This document shows, piece after piece, positions 48,005 through 57,283 of a DNA stretch of 64,000 bases. The number at the start of each line of letters is the position of its first letter. The first letter of the stretch is position 1. A model generated the notes under the pieces. That model saw only the letters and a list, made by a program, of their open reading frames with translations. It searched no databases and was not told where the DNA came from. The DNA is from JAJECS01 sp965219705 (lineage in GTDB: Bacteria > Chloroflexota > UBA11872): the NCBI GenBank assembly GCA_965219705.1, contig OZ244789.1:1426001-1490000 (forward strand), given 5' to 3'. The position numbers were made by a program, and so were the translations under genes.

Positions 48005-48889
48005 ATGTCGAGCATCGAGGCCGCGTCCCCGCCCGCGACGTCGATCCCGGACGCCGTGCCGGACCGGGACGCCGTGATGGCGCGCGCCTCCGGCGAGAAC
48101 TTTCCCGTGGCCCTGTGGCTGCTGCCAGAGGCCGTGCGGCGTCACCTGCTCGCCATCTATGGGTTCGCCCGGCTGGTGGACGAGTTGGGCGACGCGGCCG
48201 ACGGCGACCGCCTGGCCCTGCTCGACTGGCTGGACGACGAGGTGTCGGCGATCTACGCCGCGCGGGCTCCGGCGCACCCGGTCATGCGCCGGCTGGTGGC
48301 TACCGTCCGCGCCGCGGATATCCCCGACGATCCGTTTCGCCGCCTGATCCAGGCCAACCGCCAGGACCAAACGGTCCACGCTTACGAGACCTTCGAGGAG
48401 CTCACGGGCTATTGCGAGCTCTCGGCCAACCCGGTGGGCCGCCTCGTGCTCCAAGTCTTCCAGGCGGCCACGCCCGAGCGCGTGTGGCTGTCGGACCAGG
48501 TTTGCACCGGCTTGCAGCTCGTCGAGCACTGGCAGGACATCGCCGAGGACCAGGCCGCCGGCCGCGTGTACGTGCCGCGCGAGGACCTGGTGCGCTTCGA
48601 CTGCCGGCCCGAGGATTTCGGGTTGGGAGTGGTCACGCCCGAATTTCGCCGGCTGATGGCGTTTGAGGTCGACCGCGCCCAGGCGCACTTGGATCGCGGC
48701 GCCCCCTTGAGCCGGCTGCTGCCCGGCAGGTTCGGCCTGGCGATTGCCGCGTTCACCGAAGGGGGGCGGGCCGCGCTACAGGCGATTCGCGACGCCGACT
48801 ACGACGTGCTCGCGCGGGCGCCTCGCCCGACGCTGCGGCACAAGGCGCGCGCGGTGCGCGCCCTGGCGGGTCTCTGGATGAGCTGGTAG
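48005..48889 (+). CDS. hpnC: Squalene synthase HpnC
   Basis: 294-residue trans-isoprenyl transferase-like enzyme; with HpnD and HpnE it turns two farnesyl diphosphates into squalene. ENFPVALWLLPEAVRRHLLA and FARLVDELGD (first Asp-rich motif), then DQTVHAYETFEELTGYCELS and LVEHWQDIAEDQAAGRVYVP (second Asp-rich motif). ATG 48005 is preferred; ATG 47966 would add 13 residues, and neither has a clear ribosome binding site. The 216-base gap before 47966 separates it from the divergent gap gene. First gene of the hopanoid operon. Confidence 0.92.
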   Translation: MSSIEAASPPATSIPDAVPDRDAVMARASGENFPVALWLLPEAVRRHLLAIYGFARLVDELGDAADGDRLALLDWLDDEVSAIYAARAPAHPVMRRLVATVRAADIPDDPFRRLIQANRQDQTVHAYETFEELTGYCELSANPVGRLVLQVFQAATPERVWLSDQVCTGLQLVEHWQDIAEDQAAGRVYVPREDLVRFDCRPEDFGLGVVTPEFRRLMAFEVDRAQAHLDRGAPLSRLLPGRFGLAIAAFTEGGRAALQAIRDADYDVLARAPRPTLRHKARAVRALAGLWMSW

Positions 48890-48892
48890 CCG

Positions 48893-49729
48893 GTGGACGT
48901 CGAGACGGCCTACGCCGTCTGCGAGCGGATCACCCGCACACGGGCCGCGAACTTCTACTACGGCATTCGCCTCCTGCCGCCGCCGAAGCGGCGGGCGCTC
49001 AGCGCCGTCTACGCCTTCGCGCGGCAAATCGACGACATCGGCGACGGCGGCTTGCCGCCGCCGGCCAAGGCCGCCGCGCTGACGCAAGCGCGGAAGCGAC
49101 TTCACGCACCGAGCAACGGCGCCGAGGACCCGGTCATCACCGCGCTGCGCCACGCCGCCGACCGCTTTCCCGTACCGCTGGACGCGTTTGGAGATCTGAT
49201 CGACGGCGTGGAGATGGACGTGCGCGGGACCACCTACGAGACCTACGAGGACCTCGTTGTCTACTGCCGCTGCGTTGCCGGCAGCATCGGGCGGCTCTCC
49301 CTGGGCGTGTTCGAATCGCGGGACATGGCCCGGGCCGAGCCGCTGGCCGACGCGCTGGGCGTGGCGCTCCAGTTGACCAACATCCTGCGCGACGTGCGCG
49401 AGGACCTGGCGCAGGGCCGCGTCTACCTGCCGCAGGAGGACTTGACGGCGTTTGCCTGCGAGCTGCGCGCGCCGCTCACGCCGACGCCGGCATTCGCCGC
49501 GCTCATGCGCTTTCAAGCTCAGCGCGCCGCGCGGCAGTTCGACCTGGGCTTGCAGCTGCTGCCGTTGCTGGACTGGCGCAGCACGGCCTGCGCCGCCGCC
49601 ATGGCCGGCATCTACCGCCAGGTGCTGCGGCGCATCGAGCAGGACCCGGCCGCCGTGACCCGCGGGCGGGTGTCGCTGTCCACCGGGGCCAAGGTCCGGG
49701 TGGCGCTGGGGAGCTTGCTCCTCGGATGA
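48893..49729 (+). CDS. hpnD: Presqualene diphosphate synthase HpnD
   Basis: 278-residue paralogue of HpnC that condenses two farnesyl diphosphates to presqualene diphosphate. Motifs: ANFYYGIRLLPPPKRRALSA, FARQIDDIGDGG, YETYEDLVVYCRCVAGSIGR and LTNILRDVREDLAQGRVYLP. GTG 48893 follows the hpnC stop by three bases, and the stop overlaps hpnE (ATGA). Confidence 0.94.
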   Translation: MDVETAYAVCERITRTRAANFYYGIRLLPPPKRRALSAVYAFARQIDDIGDGGLPPPAKAAALTQARKRLHAPSNGAEDPVITALRHAADRFPVPLDAFGDLIDGVEMDVRGTTYETYEDLVVYCRCVAGSIGRLSLGVFESRDMARAEPLADALGVALQLTNILRDVREDLAQGRVYLPQEDLTAFACELRAPLTPTPAFAALMRFQAQRAARQFDLGLQLLPLLDWRSTACAAAMAGIYRQVLRRIEQDPAAVTRGRVSLSTGAKVRVALGSLLLG

Positions 49730-51069
49730 GCCGCCACGTCGTGGTGGTCGGCGGCGGACTTGCCGGATGTGCGGCGGCGCTGACCTGCGCCGACGGCGGG
49801 GCGCGCGTGACGCTGCTCGAGGCGCGCCGGCGCCTGGGTGGGGCTACCTTCTCCTTCCAGCGCGACGGGCTGTGGCTCGACAACGGGCAGCACGTGCACC
49901 TGCGCTGCTGTACGGCCTACCGCGCCTTCATCGACCGCATCGGCGCCGCCGGCATGGTGACCATGCAGCCCCGCCTGGCGATCCCGGTGATCCGGCCGGG
50001 GCGTGGCGTGGCCTGGATCAGGCGCGCCAACCTGCCGGCTCCCCTGCACCTCGCCCGCAGCCTGGGCGCCTACCGGCATCTGTCGCTCGGCGAGCGTCTT
50101 CAGTTGGGGCGTGCGTTGATTGGGCTCATGCGCCTCGATTTGCGAGACGCCTCGCTGGACGCCCGCACCTTCGGGGACTGGCTGAGCGCACACGGCCAAT
50201 CGGAATGCTCTTTCGAGGCCCTGTGGGACCTGATCGTGCTGCCGACGGTGAACTTGCCGTCGGCGGATGCCTCGTTAAGCCTCGCGGCCATGGTCTTCAA
50301 GGTCGGTCTGCTGCGCGATCGGTCGGCAGCCGACATGGGCTACACCACCACGACCCTGGGCCGCGCGCATGGCGACCAGGGATTGCGTGCGCTTCGGGCG
50401 GCGGGCGTGGAGGTGCAATTTGGCGAAGCCGTCTCGGAGGTGCTGGACGAGTCCGGGGGCGGGCTGCGCGTGCGGCGGCGAGGCGCGGACCTGGCGGCCG
50501 ACGCGGTGGTGCTGGCGGTGCCGCACCCGCAGGCGGCGCGCCTCGTGCCGGCGGCCGCCGATCCGGACGCGGCGCGCTTCGCCGAGTTGGGCGTCGTGCC
50601 AATCGTGAACCTGCACGTGATCTACGACCGGCCGGTGATGCCCTATCCCTTTGCGGCCGGCGTGGGGACGCCCGTGCAATGGGTGTTCGACCGCACGGAG
50701 GCCGCGGGCCTTTCCGAGGGCCAGGCGCTGGCCGTCTCGCTCTCTGGGGCCGGCGCGTACGCCCAAATGCCCACCCAAACCTTGCGCGAGCAGTTTCTCC
50801 GCGAGCTGGCGCGGGTGTTTCCCGCCGCGCGCGGGGCCCAGGTGCGCGGCTTCTACGTCACCCGTGAGCACCAGGCCACTTTTCGGCAGGCCCCGGGCAG
50901 CCTGGCGCGGCGCCCCGGTCCCCGGACCCGTCTGCCGAACTTGTTCCTGGCCGGCGCGTGGACCGACACCGGATGGCCCGCAACCATGGAGGGCGCCGTG
51001 CGCAGCGGCAACCGCGCCGGGCACGAGACGCTCACGGCGCTGGGCTTGACAACGCCGGTCCCGGCGTAG
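49726..51069 (+). CDS. hpnE: Squalene-associated FAD-dependent desaturase HpnE
   Basis: 447-residue flavoprotein reducing hydroxysqualene to squalene. VVVVGGGLAGCAAALTCADG is the FAD-binding Rossmann motif, followed by the LLEARRRLGGATFSF segment, DNGQHVHLRCCTAY, and the C-terminal LPNLFLAGAWTDTGWPATME flavin motif. ATGA overlap with hpnD. The order hpnC-hpnD-hpnE is the classical one. Confidence 0.94.
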   Translation: MSRHVVVVGGGLAGCAAALTCADGGARVTLLEARRRLGGATFSFQRDGLWLDNGQHVHLRCCTAYRAFIDRIGAAGMVTMQPRLAIPVIRPGRGVAWIRRANLPAPLHLARSLGAYRHLSLGERLQLGRALIGLMRLDLRDASLDARTFGDWLSAHGQSECSFEALWDLIVLPTVNLPSADASLSLAAMVFKVGLLRDRSAADMGYTTTTLGRAHGDQGLRALRAAGVEVQFGEAVSEVLDESGGGLRVRRRGADLAADAVVLAVPHPQAARLVPAAADPDAARFAELGVVPIVNLHVIYDRPVMPYPFAAGVGTPVQWVFDRTEAAGLSEGQALAVSLSGAGAYAQMPTQTLREQFLRELARVFPAARGAQVRGFYVTREHQATFRQAPGSLARRPGPRTRLPNLFLAGAWTDTGWPATMEGAVRSGNRAGHETLTALGLTTPVPA

Positions 51070-51184
51070 GCTTTCCGCAACAGCCGACCGACCCACCCCA
51101 TGGCCGCGGTGGCGGCCAGCGGCGTGCCGCGCTGATATAGTCTGCGAGCGGCGGACCCCACAACGACAGGAGCGGTGTCGTCAC

Positions 51185-53155
51185 GTGATTCGACGCGTCC
51201 CGGACGCCTCGTCGAGACCCGGCCGCGCCCCTACGCCTGCAGCAGCGCCTAGCGACGCCCGCGACCGCGCGCGCGCTGCGCTGGCGAGTGCCCGCACGCG
51301 GCTGCTCGAGGAGCAGGACGCGCAGGGCGTCTGGCGGGGCGAGCTTGGCACCAACGTGACGATTGAGGCCGAGGACCTGTTCCTGCGCGAGTTCCTGGGC
51401 ATCCTGGACCCCGATGTCTTGCACGCGACGGCGGCCTGGATCCGAGCACAGCAGCGTGACGACGGCACCTGGGCCAACTTCCACGAGGGGCCGTGCGACC
51501 TCTCGACCACGGTCGAGGCCTATGTGGCCCTGCGGCTGGCGGGCGACGCCCCCGACGCCGATCACATGCAGCGGGCCGCCGCATCGATCGTGGCCCACGG
51601 TGGACTCGAGGCCACCCGCGTCTTCACCCGCATGTGGCTGGCGCTGCACGGCTGGTGGGACTGGGACGACCTCCCGGCCATTCCGCCCGAAATGATCTTC
51701 CTGCCCGCCTGGGTTCCGCTCAACATCTACGACTTCGGCTGCTGGGCCCGGCAGACGATCGTGGCGCTCAGCATCGTGCGTGCCTACCGGCCGGTCAGGC
51801 CCGCGGGCTTCGGGATCGACGAGTTGCGCGCCGGGCCGGCCCCGCCGGCCAGCGCGTCGCTGCGCACGTGGAAGGGGTGGTTCACCTGGATCGACCGGGC
51901 GCTGCGGCGCTACGAGCGGCGGCCGCTCGGCTGGCTGCGCGCCGCCGCCCTGCACCGCGCCGAGTCCTGGGTCATGCGCCGGCAAGAGGCCGACGGCTCC
52001 TGGGGCGGCATCCAGCCTCCGTGGGTCTACTCCATCATCGCGCTGCGCCTGCGCGGCTACGGCATGACCCAGCCGGTCATCAAGCACGCCCTCGAGGGCC
52101 TGGAGCGCTTCACGATTTGGGACGGCGGCGTGCGCCGCCTCGAGGCCTGTCAGTCGCCCGTCTGGGACACCGCGCTGGCGCTCGTGGCGCTGGCCGACGC
52201 TGGGGTGCCCTCCGACGCCCCGGCATTGCAGCGGGCCGGGGCCTGGCTGGTCGGCGAAGAAGTGTCCCAGAAAGGCGACTGGGCGATCCGCCGCCCATAT
52301 CTCCACCCCGGCGGCTGGGCCTTCGAGTACGAGAATCGCAACTACCCGGACGTCGACGACACCGCCGAAGTCATTCTGGCCCTGCGCCGTGTCGATGTGC
52401 CCGCGGTCAAGGGAGCGATCGACCGCGGCGTCGCGTGGACGCTGGGCATGCAATGCGCCGACGGCGGCTGGGCGGCCTTCGATGCCGACAACACCCGCAC
52501 GCTGTGCCGCGCGCCGGCCTTCTGCGACTTCGGCGAGGTGATCGACCCGCCCAGCGCCGACGTGACGGCCCACGCGATCGAGATGCTGGCCCTGGAAGGC
52601 AAGACCTACAACGCCAGGGTTCAGCGAGGGATCGCGTGGCTGCGGGCCGCCCAGGAGCCTGACGGCTCATGGTACGGGCGCTGGGGCGCCAACTACATCT
52701 ACGGCACCGGCGCGGCGGTGCCGGCGCTGGTCGCGGCCGGCGTCTCGCCCGACGACCCGTCCATCCGGCGTGCCGTGCACTGGCTGGCTTCGCGCCAGAA
52801 CCCCGATGGCGGCTGGGGCGAGGACCTCAGGTCCTACGACGATCCCGCCGGGTGGTCGGGCCGTGGCGCCAGCACAGCCTCGCAAACGGCCTGGGCCTTG
52901 CTCGCGCTCGTGGCGGCCGGCGACGACGGTTCCATGACGCGCCGCGGCGTCGCCTACCTCGTCGATACCCAGCGCGACGACGGCTCGTGGGACGAGCCGC
53001 TGTACACGGGCACCGGCTTCCCGGGCGCGTTCTACATCAACTATCACCTCTACCGGCTGATCTTTCCCGTCATGGCGCTCGGCCGCTACGTGAACGGCTG
53101 GCACGCCGGGCGGCTGACGCGATTCGTGCTGGACGGCGCCGATGGAACGTCGTAG
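51185..53155 (+). CDS. shc: Squalene-hopene cyclase
   Basis: 656-residue membrane-associated triterpene cyclase making hopene/diplopterol from squalene. The protonating motif DVDD is at 389-392, and several QW repeats are visible (QRDDGTWANFH, QEADGSWGGI, QCADGGWAAFD, QEPDGSWYGRWG, QNPDGGWGEDL, QRDDGSWDE). GTG 51185 adds a variable 25-residue N-terminus. It follows hpnE by 115 bases with no apparent terminator. Confidence 0.96.
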   Translation: MIRRVPDASSRPGRAPTPAAAPSDARDRARAALASARTRLLEEQDAQGVWRGELGTNVTIEAEDLFLREFLGILDPDVLHATAAWIRAQQRDDGTWANFHEGPCDLSTTVEAYVALRLAGDAPDADHMQRAAASIVAHGGLEATRVFTRMWLALHGWWDWDDLPAIPPEMIFLPAWVPLNIYDFGCWARQTIVALSIVRAYRPVRPAGFGIDELRAGPAPPASASLRTWKGWFTWIDRALRRYERRPLGWLRAAALHRAESWVMRRQEADGSWGGIQPPWVYSIIALRLRGYGMTQPVIKHALEGLERFTIWDGGVRRLEACQSPVWDTALALVALADAGVPSDAPALQRAGAWLVGEEVSQKGDWAIRRPYLHPGGWAFEYENRNYPDVDDTAEVILALRRVDVPAVKGAIDRGVAWTLGMQCADGGWAAFDADNTRTLCRAPAFCDFGEVIDPPSADVTAHAIEMLALEGKTYNARVQRGIAWLRAAQEPDGSWYGRWGANYIYGTGAAVPALVAAGVSPDDPSIRRAVHWLASRQNPDGGWGEDLRSYDDPAGWSGRGASTASQTAWALLALVAAGDDGSMTRRGVAYLVDTQRDDGSWDEPLYTGTGFPGAFYINYHLYRLIFPVMALGRYVNGWHAGRLTRFVLDGADGTS

Positions 53156-53191
53156 CGTTCACCTACTAGCTCCGGGACACTAGGCGCACAC

Positions 53192-54202
53192 ATGGGCGTA
53201 CCGCTGCGACAGACGATCAGCGTTGCTCGCTATTTGATGACGCAGCGGCTGCGCGGGCGCGAGAAGTTCCCGCTGATCGTCGAGCTCGAGCCGCTCTACG
53301 CCTGCAACCTCGCCTGCGCCGGCTGCGGCAAGATCCAGCATCCGGTTGAGACGCTGCGCAAGCGCATGCCCGTCGAGCAGGCCGTGGCCGCCGTCGAGGA
53401 ATGCGGCGCCCCCATGGTGTCCATCGCCGGCGGCGAGCCCCTGGTGCACCCGGAGATTCACAAGATCGCCGACGAGCTCGTGCGGCGGCGAAAGTTCGTC
53501 TACCTCTGCACCAACGCCTTGATGCTCGAGCGCAAGCTCTCGCTCTTCACCCCGTCGCCCTACTTTGCTTTCGCCATCCACATCGACGGCCTGCGCGAGC
53601 GGCACGACGAGTCGGTGTGTCAGGAAGGCGTATTCGACAAGGCGGTGGAGGCCATCAAGGCGGCCAAGCACGCCGGCTTCCGGGTCACGACCAACACCAC
53701 CTTCTTCACCCACGACACGCCGCAAAACGTGCGCGCGGTCCTAGACTTCCTCAATGACGAGCTGGAGGTGGATCACATGATGATCTCGCCCGGCTACGCC
53801 TACGAGAAGGCCCCCGACCAAGAGCACTTCCTGCCGGTCGAACAGACCCGGCGACTCTTCCGCGAGGCGTTTCGCGGCGGCGGGCGCAAGCGCTGGCGGC
53901 TCAATCACAGCCCCCTCTTCCTCGACTTCCTGGAAGGCAAGGTCGACTACGACTGCACGGCCTGGGGCATTCCGAGCTACTCCATCTTTGGCTGGCAGCG
54001 GCCCTGCTACCTGATGGCGGACGGCTACGTCGCCACCTACAAGGAATTGATCGAGACCACGGATTGGGACAGCTACGGTCGCGGTCGCGATGAACGCTGC
54101 GACAACTGCATGGCGCACTGCGGCTATGAGCCAACCGCCGTGGCCGCCACGGCCAGCTCGCTGCGCGAGTCCCTGCGAGCGTTCGGGTCGGCGCTGAACT
54201 AG
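53192..54202 (+). CDS. hpnH: Adenosyl-hopene transferase HpnH (radical SAM)
   Basis: 336-residue radical SAM enzyme that adds adenosine to diploptene, the first step to extended hopanoids. The 4Fe-4S motif CNLACAGC has Cys 38, 42 and 45; SIAGGEPLVHPEI, IHIDGLRERHDESVC and SPGYAYEKAPDQEHFL are family-typical. Last gene of the operon, 36 bases after shc. HpnG and other tail-modifying genes are not here. Confidence 0.95.
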   Translation: MGVPLRQTISVARYLMTQRLRGREKFPLIVELEPLYACNLACAGCGKIQHPVETLRKRMPVEQAVAAVEECGAPMVSIAGGEPLVHPEIHKIADELVRRRKFVYLCTNALMLERKLSLFTPSPYFAFAIHIDGLRERHDESVCQEGVFDKAVEAIKAAKHAGFRVTTNTTFFTHDTPQNVRAVLDFLNDELEVDHMMISPGYAYEKAPDQEHFLPVEQTRRLFREAFRGGGRKRWRLNHSPLFLDFLEGKVDYDCTAWGIPSYSIFGWQRPCYLMADGYVATYKELIETTDWDSYGRGRDERCDNCMAHCGYEPTAVAATASSLRESLRAFGSALN

Positions 54203-54219
54203 CCCGCGGCTTCCCAGGC

Positions 54220-54245
54220 GTCATTCCGAGCAGCGCGAGGAATCT
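54220..54245. repeat. Dispersed repeat copy (forward)
   Basis: GTCATTCCGAGCAGCGCGAG then GAATCT, the clearest copy of the family, in the gap after the hopanoid operon (54203-54332), which holds nothing else that I recognise. Confidence 0.8.
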
Positions 54246-54332
54246 AAAGCCCGCGACCTCGCGCGCCGGACAGCGACACCGCCGGCCCGGACTTGCATGC
54301 CGGCGTACAGCCCCCCGCCCGACGGGAAGCCC

Positions 54333-54800
54333 TCAGGGTGAAGGCCCCTGCCCGGCGCCCGCCTGGGGCGGCGGACCACCGACCTGCCCCGCCCCGCGCC
54401 GGAACACGAGCCACGACACGCTGGTTGAGCTGGCCGCGGTGATGAGCGCGCCCAGGAGAGCCCAGCCGAAGCTCTCGACGTAGATCGGCGGGATGATCTG
54501 CCCGGCCAGCCAGAACATGAACGCTCCCACGAGGAAGTGTCCAAACCCCAGCGTCAGGACCATGAAGCAGCAGGTGAGCGGGAGCGTGGCCAAGTACATC
54601 AGCGGACGAACGTAGACGTTCAACCCCGCCAGCACCGCCGAGAACGCCGCCGCCGTCGCCCAATACATAAGCGAGCCGGTCTCCGGCAGCCTGATATACG
54701 GATCGAGGAGGAGCCCTGTCAGCAGCACGCCCAGAAAGGCGCCGCCCCAATGCACGGCGAACTGGTGGACCGTGCGCTCAAAGTTCCAGCGCACCCGCAC
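54333..54800 (-). CDS. Phage-holin-family-4-like membrane protein
   Basis: 155 residues with four hydrophobic helices. The segment VYVRPLMYLATLPLTCCFMV and then LTLGFGHFLVGAFMFWLAG match the 'phage_holin_4_2' family of small bacterial membrane proteins (YvlD-like), whose role is unknown and not necessarily viral. The start is uncertain: GTG 54800 or GTG 54794, both just after the end of the upstream oxidoreductase gene. The C-terminus is a Gly/Pro-rich tail. Confidence 0.75.
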   Translation of the reverse strand: MRVRWNFERTVHQFAVHWGGAFLGVLLTGLLLDPYIRLPETGSLMYWATAAAFSAVLAGLNVYVRPLMYLATLPLTCCFMVLTLGFGHFLVGAFMFWLAGQIIPPIYVESFGWALLGALITAASSTSVSWLVFRRGAGQVGGPPPQAGAGQGPSP

Positions 54801-54814
54801 CGGCGGCGTGGCGC

Positions 54815-55828
54815 TTACGGCGCGCTCACCGACGGGTCGGCGACCTTGACCAGCACCTTGCCGGTATTCGCGCCGGTGAACAGACCCAGGAAAGCCGCCG
54901 GCGCATTCTCCAGTCCCTCGACGATGTCCTCGCGGTACTTGAGTCGCTCCGCGTCGATCCAGCCCGCCAGCTCCCGCAAGGCCGGGTCTTGGCGGTCGAA
55001 GTAGTCGTTGGCGAAGAACCCCTCCATGCGGGCGCAGGCGTGGGCCAGCGGAGTCGAGTGGCGCGGCGCCAGCTCCGGCTCCTCGAGGTTGTATTGCGAA
55101 ATGAAGCCGCACAGCACGACGCGGGCATGCATGCGCAGATGTTGCAGCACCATGTCCAGGATGCGGCCCCCGACGTTGTCGAAATACACGTCCACGCCGT
55201 CCGGGCAGGTGCGCTTGAGCGCGGTTGCCAGGTCGTCGGCGCGGTAGTTGATCGCCGCGTCGAAGCCGAGGTCCCGCGTGAGGTGGCGGCACTTGGCCTC
55301 GGTGCCGGCGATGCCCACCGCGCGGCAGCCCTTGATGGCGGCAATCTGACCAACGGCGGAGCCCACGGCCCCCGCGGCGCCCGACACCAGCACGGTCTCG
55401 CCGGGGCGGGGCCGGCCAACCTCGAGCAGGCCGAAATAGGCCGTAAGCCCGGGCATGCCCAGGATGCCGACGCCGGTGCGGATGGGGGCGATTGCCGGAT
55501 CGATGACGCGCAGCTTGTCAGCCGCCAGCGTGCCGTAGGCCTGCCAGCCAATGCGTCCCACGACGATCTGCCCCTCCGAGACCGCGGAAGACGCCGTCGC
55601 CGCTACCTCGCCCACGACCTCGGCCGTGACGACCTCGCCGACATTGGTGCGGGACCCGCGAATGGCCCAACGCATGTAGGGGTCGACCGAGAGCCAGAGC
55701 GTGCGCACCAGCGCCTCGCCGTCGCCCGGCTCGGGGATGGGCGCCTCTTCGAGCCGAAAGTTCTCGGCGGTGGGCATGCCAAAGGGCCGGCTCGCTAGGA
55801 CGAAGCGCCGATTCAGCGGTGGATTCAT
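54815..55828 (-). CDS. NADP-dependent oxidoreductase, MDR family (CurA-like)
   Basis: 337-residue zinc-free medium-chain reductase related to curcumin/prostaglandin reductases that reduce alpha,beta-unsaturated ketones. N-terminal NRRFVLASRPFGMPTAENF, DPYMRWAIRGS, then ETVLVSGAAGAVGSAVGQIA (NADP-binding), GCRAVGIAGTEAKCRHL, YFDNVGGRILDMVL and the C-terminal GANTGKVLVKV. ATG 55828 marks the homology start. Divergent from the GNAT gene at 55979. Confidence 0.92.
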   Translation of the reverse strand: MNPPLNRRFVLASRPFGMPTAENFRLEEAPIPEPGDGEALVRTLWLSVDPYMRWAIRGSRTNVGEVVTAEVVGEVAATASSAVSEGQIVVGRIGWQAYGTLAADKLRVIDPAIAPIRTGVGILGMPGLTAYFGLLEVGRPRPGETVLVSGAAGAVGSAVGQIAAIKGCRAVGIAGTEAKCRHLTRDLGFDAAINYRADDLATALKRTCPDGVDVYFDNVGGRILDMVLQHLRMHARVVLCGFISQYNLEEPELAPRHSTPLAHACARMEGFFANDYFDRQDPALRELAGWIDAERLKYREDIVEGLENAPAAFLGLFTGANTGKVLVKVADPSVSAP

Positions 55829-55978
55829 GGGAGCGTCCGCGCTGCGCGGGCGTGTCATGGTACCCACGTTGGCCGGGCCAAGTGCATATAATCTGCATGA
55901 GCGCTGCACCGGCGCTCCAACGGCCACGGCTAGCATTTCAATGGGCTGATGCGCTCGGCGCATCCAGGGAGGACCATT

Positions 55979-56677
55979 GTGAGCGGGTTGCTGCATGTCG
56001 CGAGCGCGAGCCCTGCGGCCGGTCGCGGCAAGCCGCCGGCTGGCCGGCTGCTGCTGCGCGACGCCCGCCCGGCCGACCGACGCTCGGCGGGGACGCTGCT
56101 GCGCGAGGCGCTGACCCCACAGCTCGCGGATGCGGTGTTTGGCCTGGGCGACGGCGGCGCCTCGCGGTACTTCGAGCGGCTGTTCCAACACCAGGGCACC
56201 CTATGGAGCCATGACATCACCACGCTGGCCGAGCTTGACGGCGTTGTCGTGGGCCTGGTGTCCCACGCGCCGTGGGCGGTGCTGTCGCAGCGGCGCCGCG
56301 CCACCCTGTGGGCCTATCTGCGCGCCTACGGACCCTGGCGGGTGCTCAAGCTGCTTCCGCGCATCCGAGCCCTGATGCGCGCAAGTCCCGTGGTGCCGCC
56401 GGACCACTGGTTCATACCTTGCCTGGCGGTTGCGCCCGAGCACCGCGGGAACGGCGTCGCGCACGCGCTGCTGCAGGACGTCTACGAGCAGGCGCGGGCG
56501 AGCGCCCCGGCATGCAGCCTCTACGTGCCGACGGGCAACCTGACCGCACGGCAGTTCTACGACCGCGCGGGCTACGTGGAGCGCGCCGGCGCAGCCTCGG
56601 AGCCACTTCGCCGCTTCGCCGGCGTTAGAGGACGTGTACGCCTCGAGCGGCGGCTGTCCGCCGGGGTTTCCGCGTAG
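55979..56677 (+). CDS. GNAT acetyltransferase
   Basis: 232 residues from GTG 55979, which has GGGAGGACC at good spacing (ATG 55949 would add 10). GNAT motifs: LLLRDARPADRRSAGTLLRE, IPCLAVAPEHRGNGVAHALL (acetyl-CoA loop) and LTARQFYDRAGYVERA. An unusual 80-residue helical insert with RRRATLWAYLRAYGPWRVLK precedes the core strand. Acceptor unknown. Confidence 0.8.
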   Translation: MSGLLHVASASPAAGRGKPPAGRLLLRDARPADRRSAGTLLREALTPQLADAVFGLGDGGASRYFERLFQHQGTLWSHDITTLAELDGVVVGLVSHAPWAVLSQRRRATLWAYLRAYGPWRVLKLLPRIRALMRASPVVPPDHWFIPCLAVAPEHRGNGVAHALLQDVYEQARASAPACSLYVPTGNLTARQFYDRAGYVERAGAASEPLRRFAGVRGRVRLERRLSAGVSA

Positions 56678-56792
56678 CGGCGTCTCGGCGAGCACGCCCA
56701 AAACCTCGCCTTGTCGGGCAGTCGCCGCAGATACGTGACGGCGGTCTCGAGCCGTGGTGGGCTCCGGGCGCACCCGGTCCCGCTAGGCGGGA

Positions 56793-57077
56793 CTAGCGCC
56801 CGCGGGTCGCAGGCCTCCAGGCCATCTTCATGTAGCGCTCGCCCTGCTCAAGCTCGTCGAGCATTTGCGTCAGCCGCCGCAGCTTGGTCGTCTCGCGCTT
56901 CGCCCGATCTATCCAGCCGAGGTAGTCGTTGCGCTGATACGGCGGCCGGCGTCGATACGCCTCCATGAGGCCGCGTTCGAGCAACGCGTGCTCCACGAAC
57001 GCCGGCATCTGGTTCAGGGGACGCTTGAGCGTCGATGGCGGCACAGGCTCTCGGGATCGTGAGCCAAGGACGCCCAT
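56793..57077 (-). CDS. YdeI/OmpD-associated-like small protein
   Basis: 94 residues from ATG 57077; the conserved part begins at MPAFVEHALLERGLMEAYRR and continues RPPYQRNDYLGWIDRAKRET, then QMLDELEQGERYMKMAWRP, the C-terminal module of YdeI/OmpD-associated proteins. A shorter start at 57008 (71 residues) is equally possible. Function unknown; YdeI-type proteins are linked to peptide-stress resistance. The gaps on both sides (56678-56792, 57078-57283) hold nothing recognised. Confidence 0.65.
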   Translation of the reverse strand: MGVLGSRSREPVPPSTLKRPLNQMPAFVEHALLERGLMEAYRRRPPYQRNDYLGWIDRAKRETTKLRRLTQMLDELEQGERYMKMAWRPATRGR

Positions 57078-57283
57078 GGTACGCGGCACGCCGCCGGCTA
57101 CCACACCCAATGGTGTGCGACGGGTTGGCCCCGGGCCGGTCGGACCAAGGCCCAACATGCCGCCGTTCGGGCCCTGCCTGCGTCATGTAGAGCGCTCGCC
57201 GCTCTTGGTGGCACCCCCATCGGACTCATGCGCGGTCGCTCAGGTCGGTAATATGACCGTCCCCGTTTTGCCGGCGGACCCCA

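Noticed and set aside
54333..55292. Upstream extension of the holin-like protein to 319 residues
   Set aside because: The extra part is the shifted frame of the MDR reductase; the membrane protein starts near 54800.
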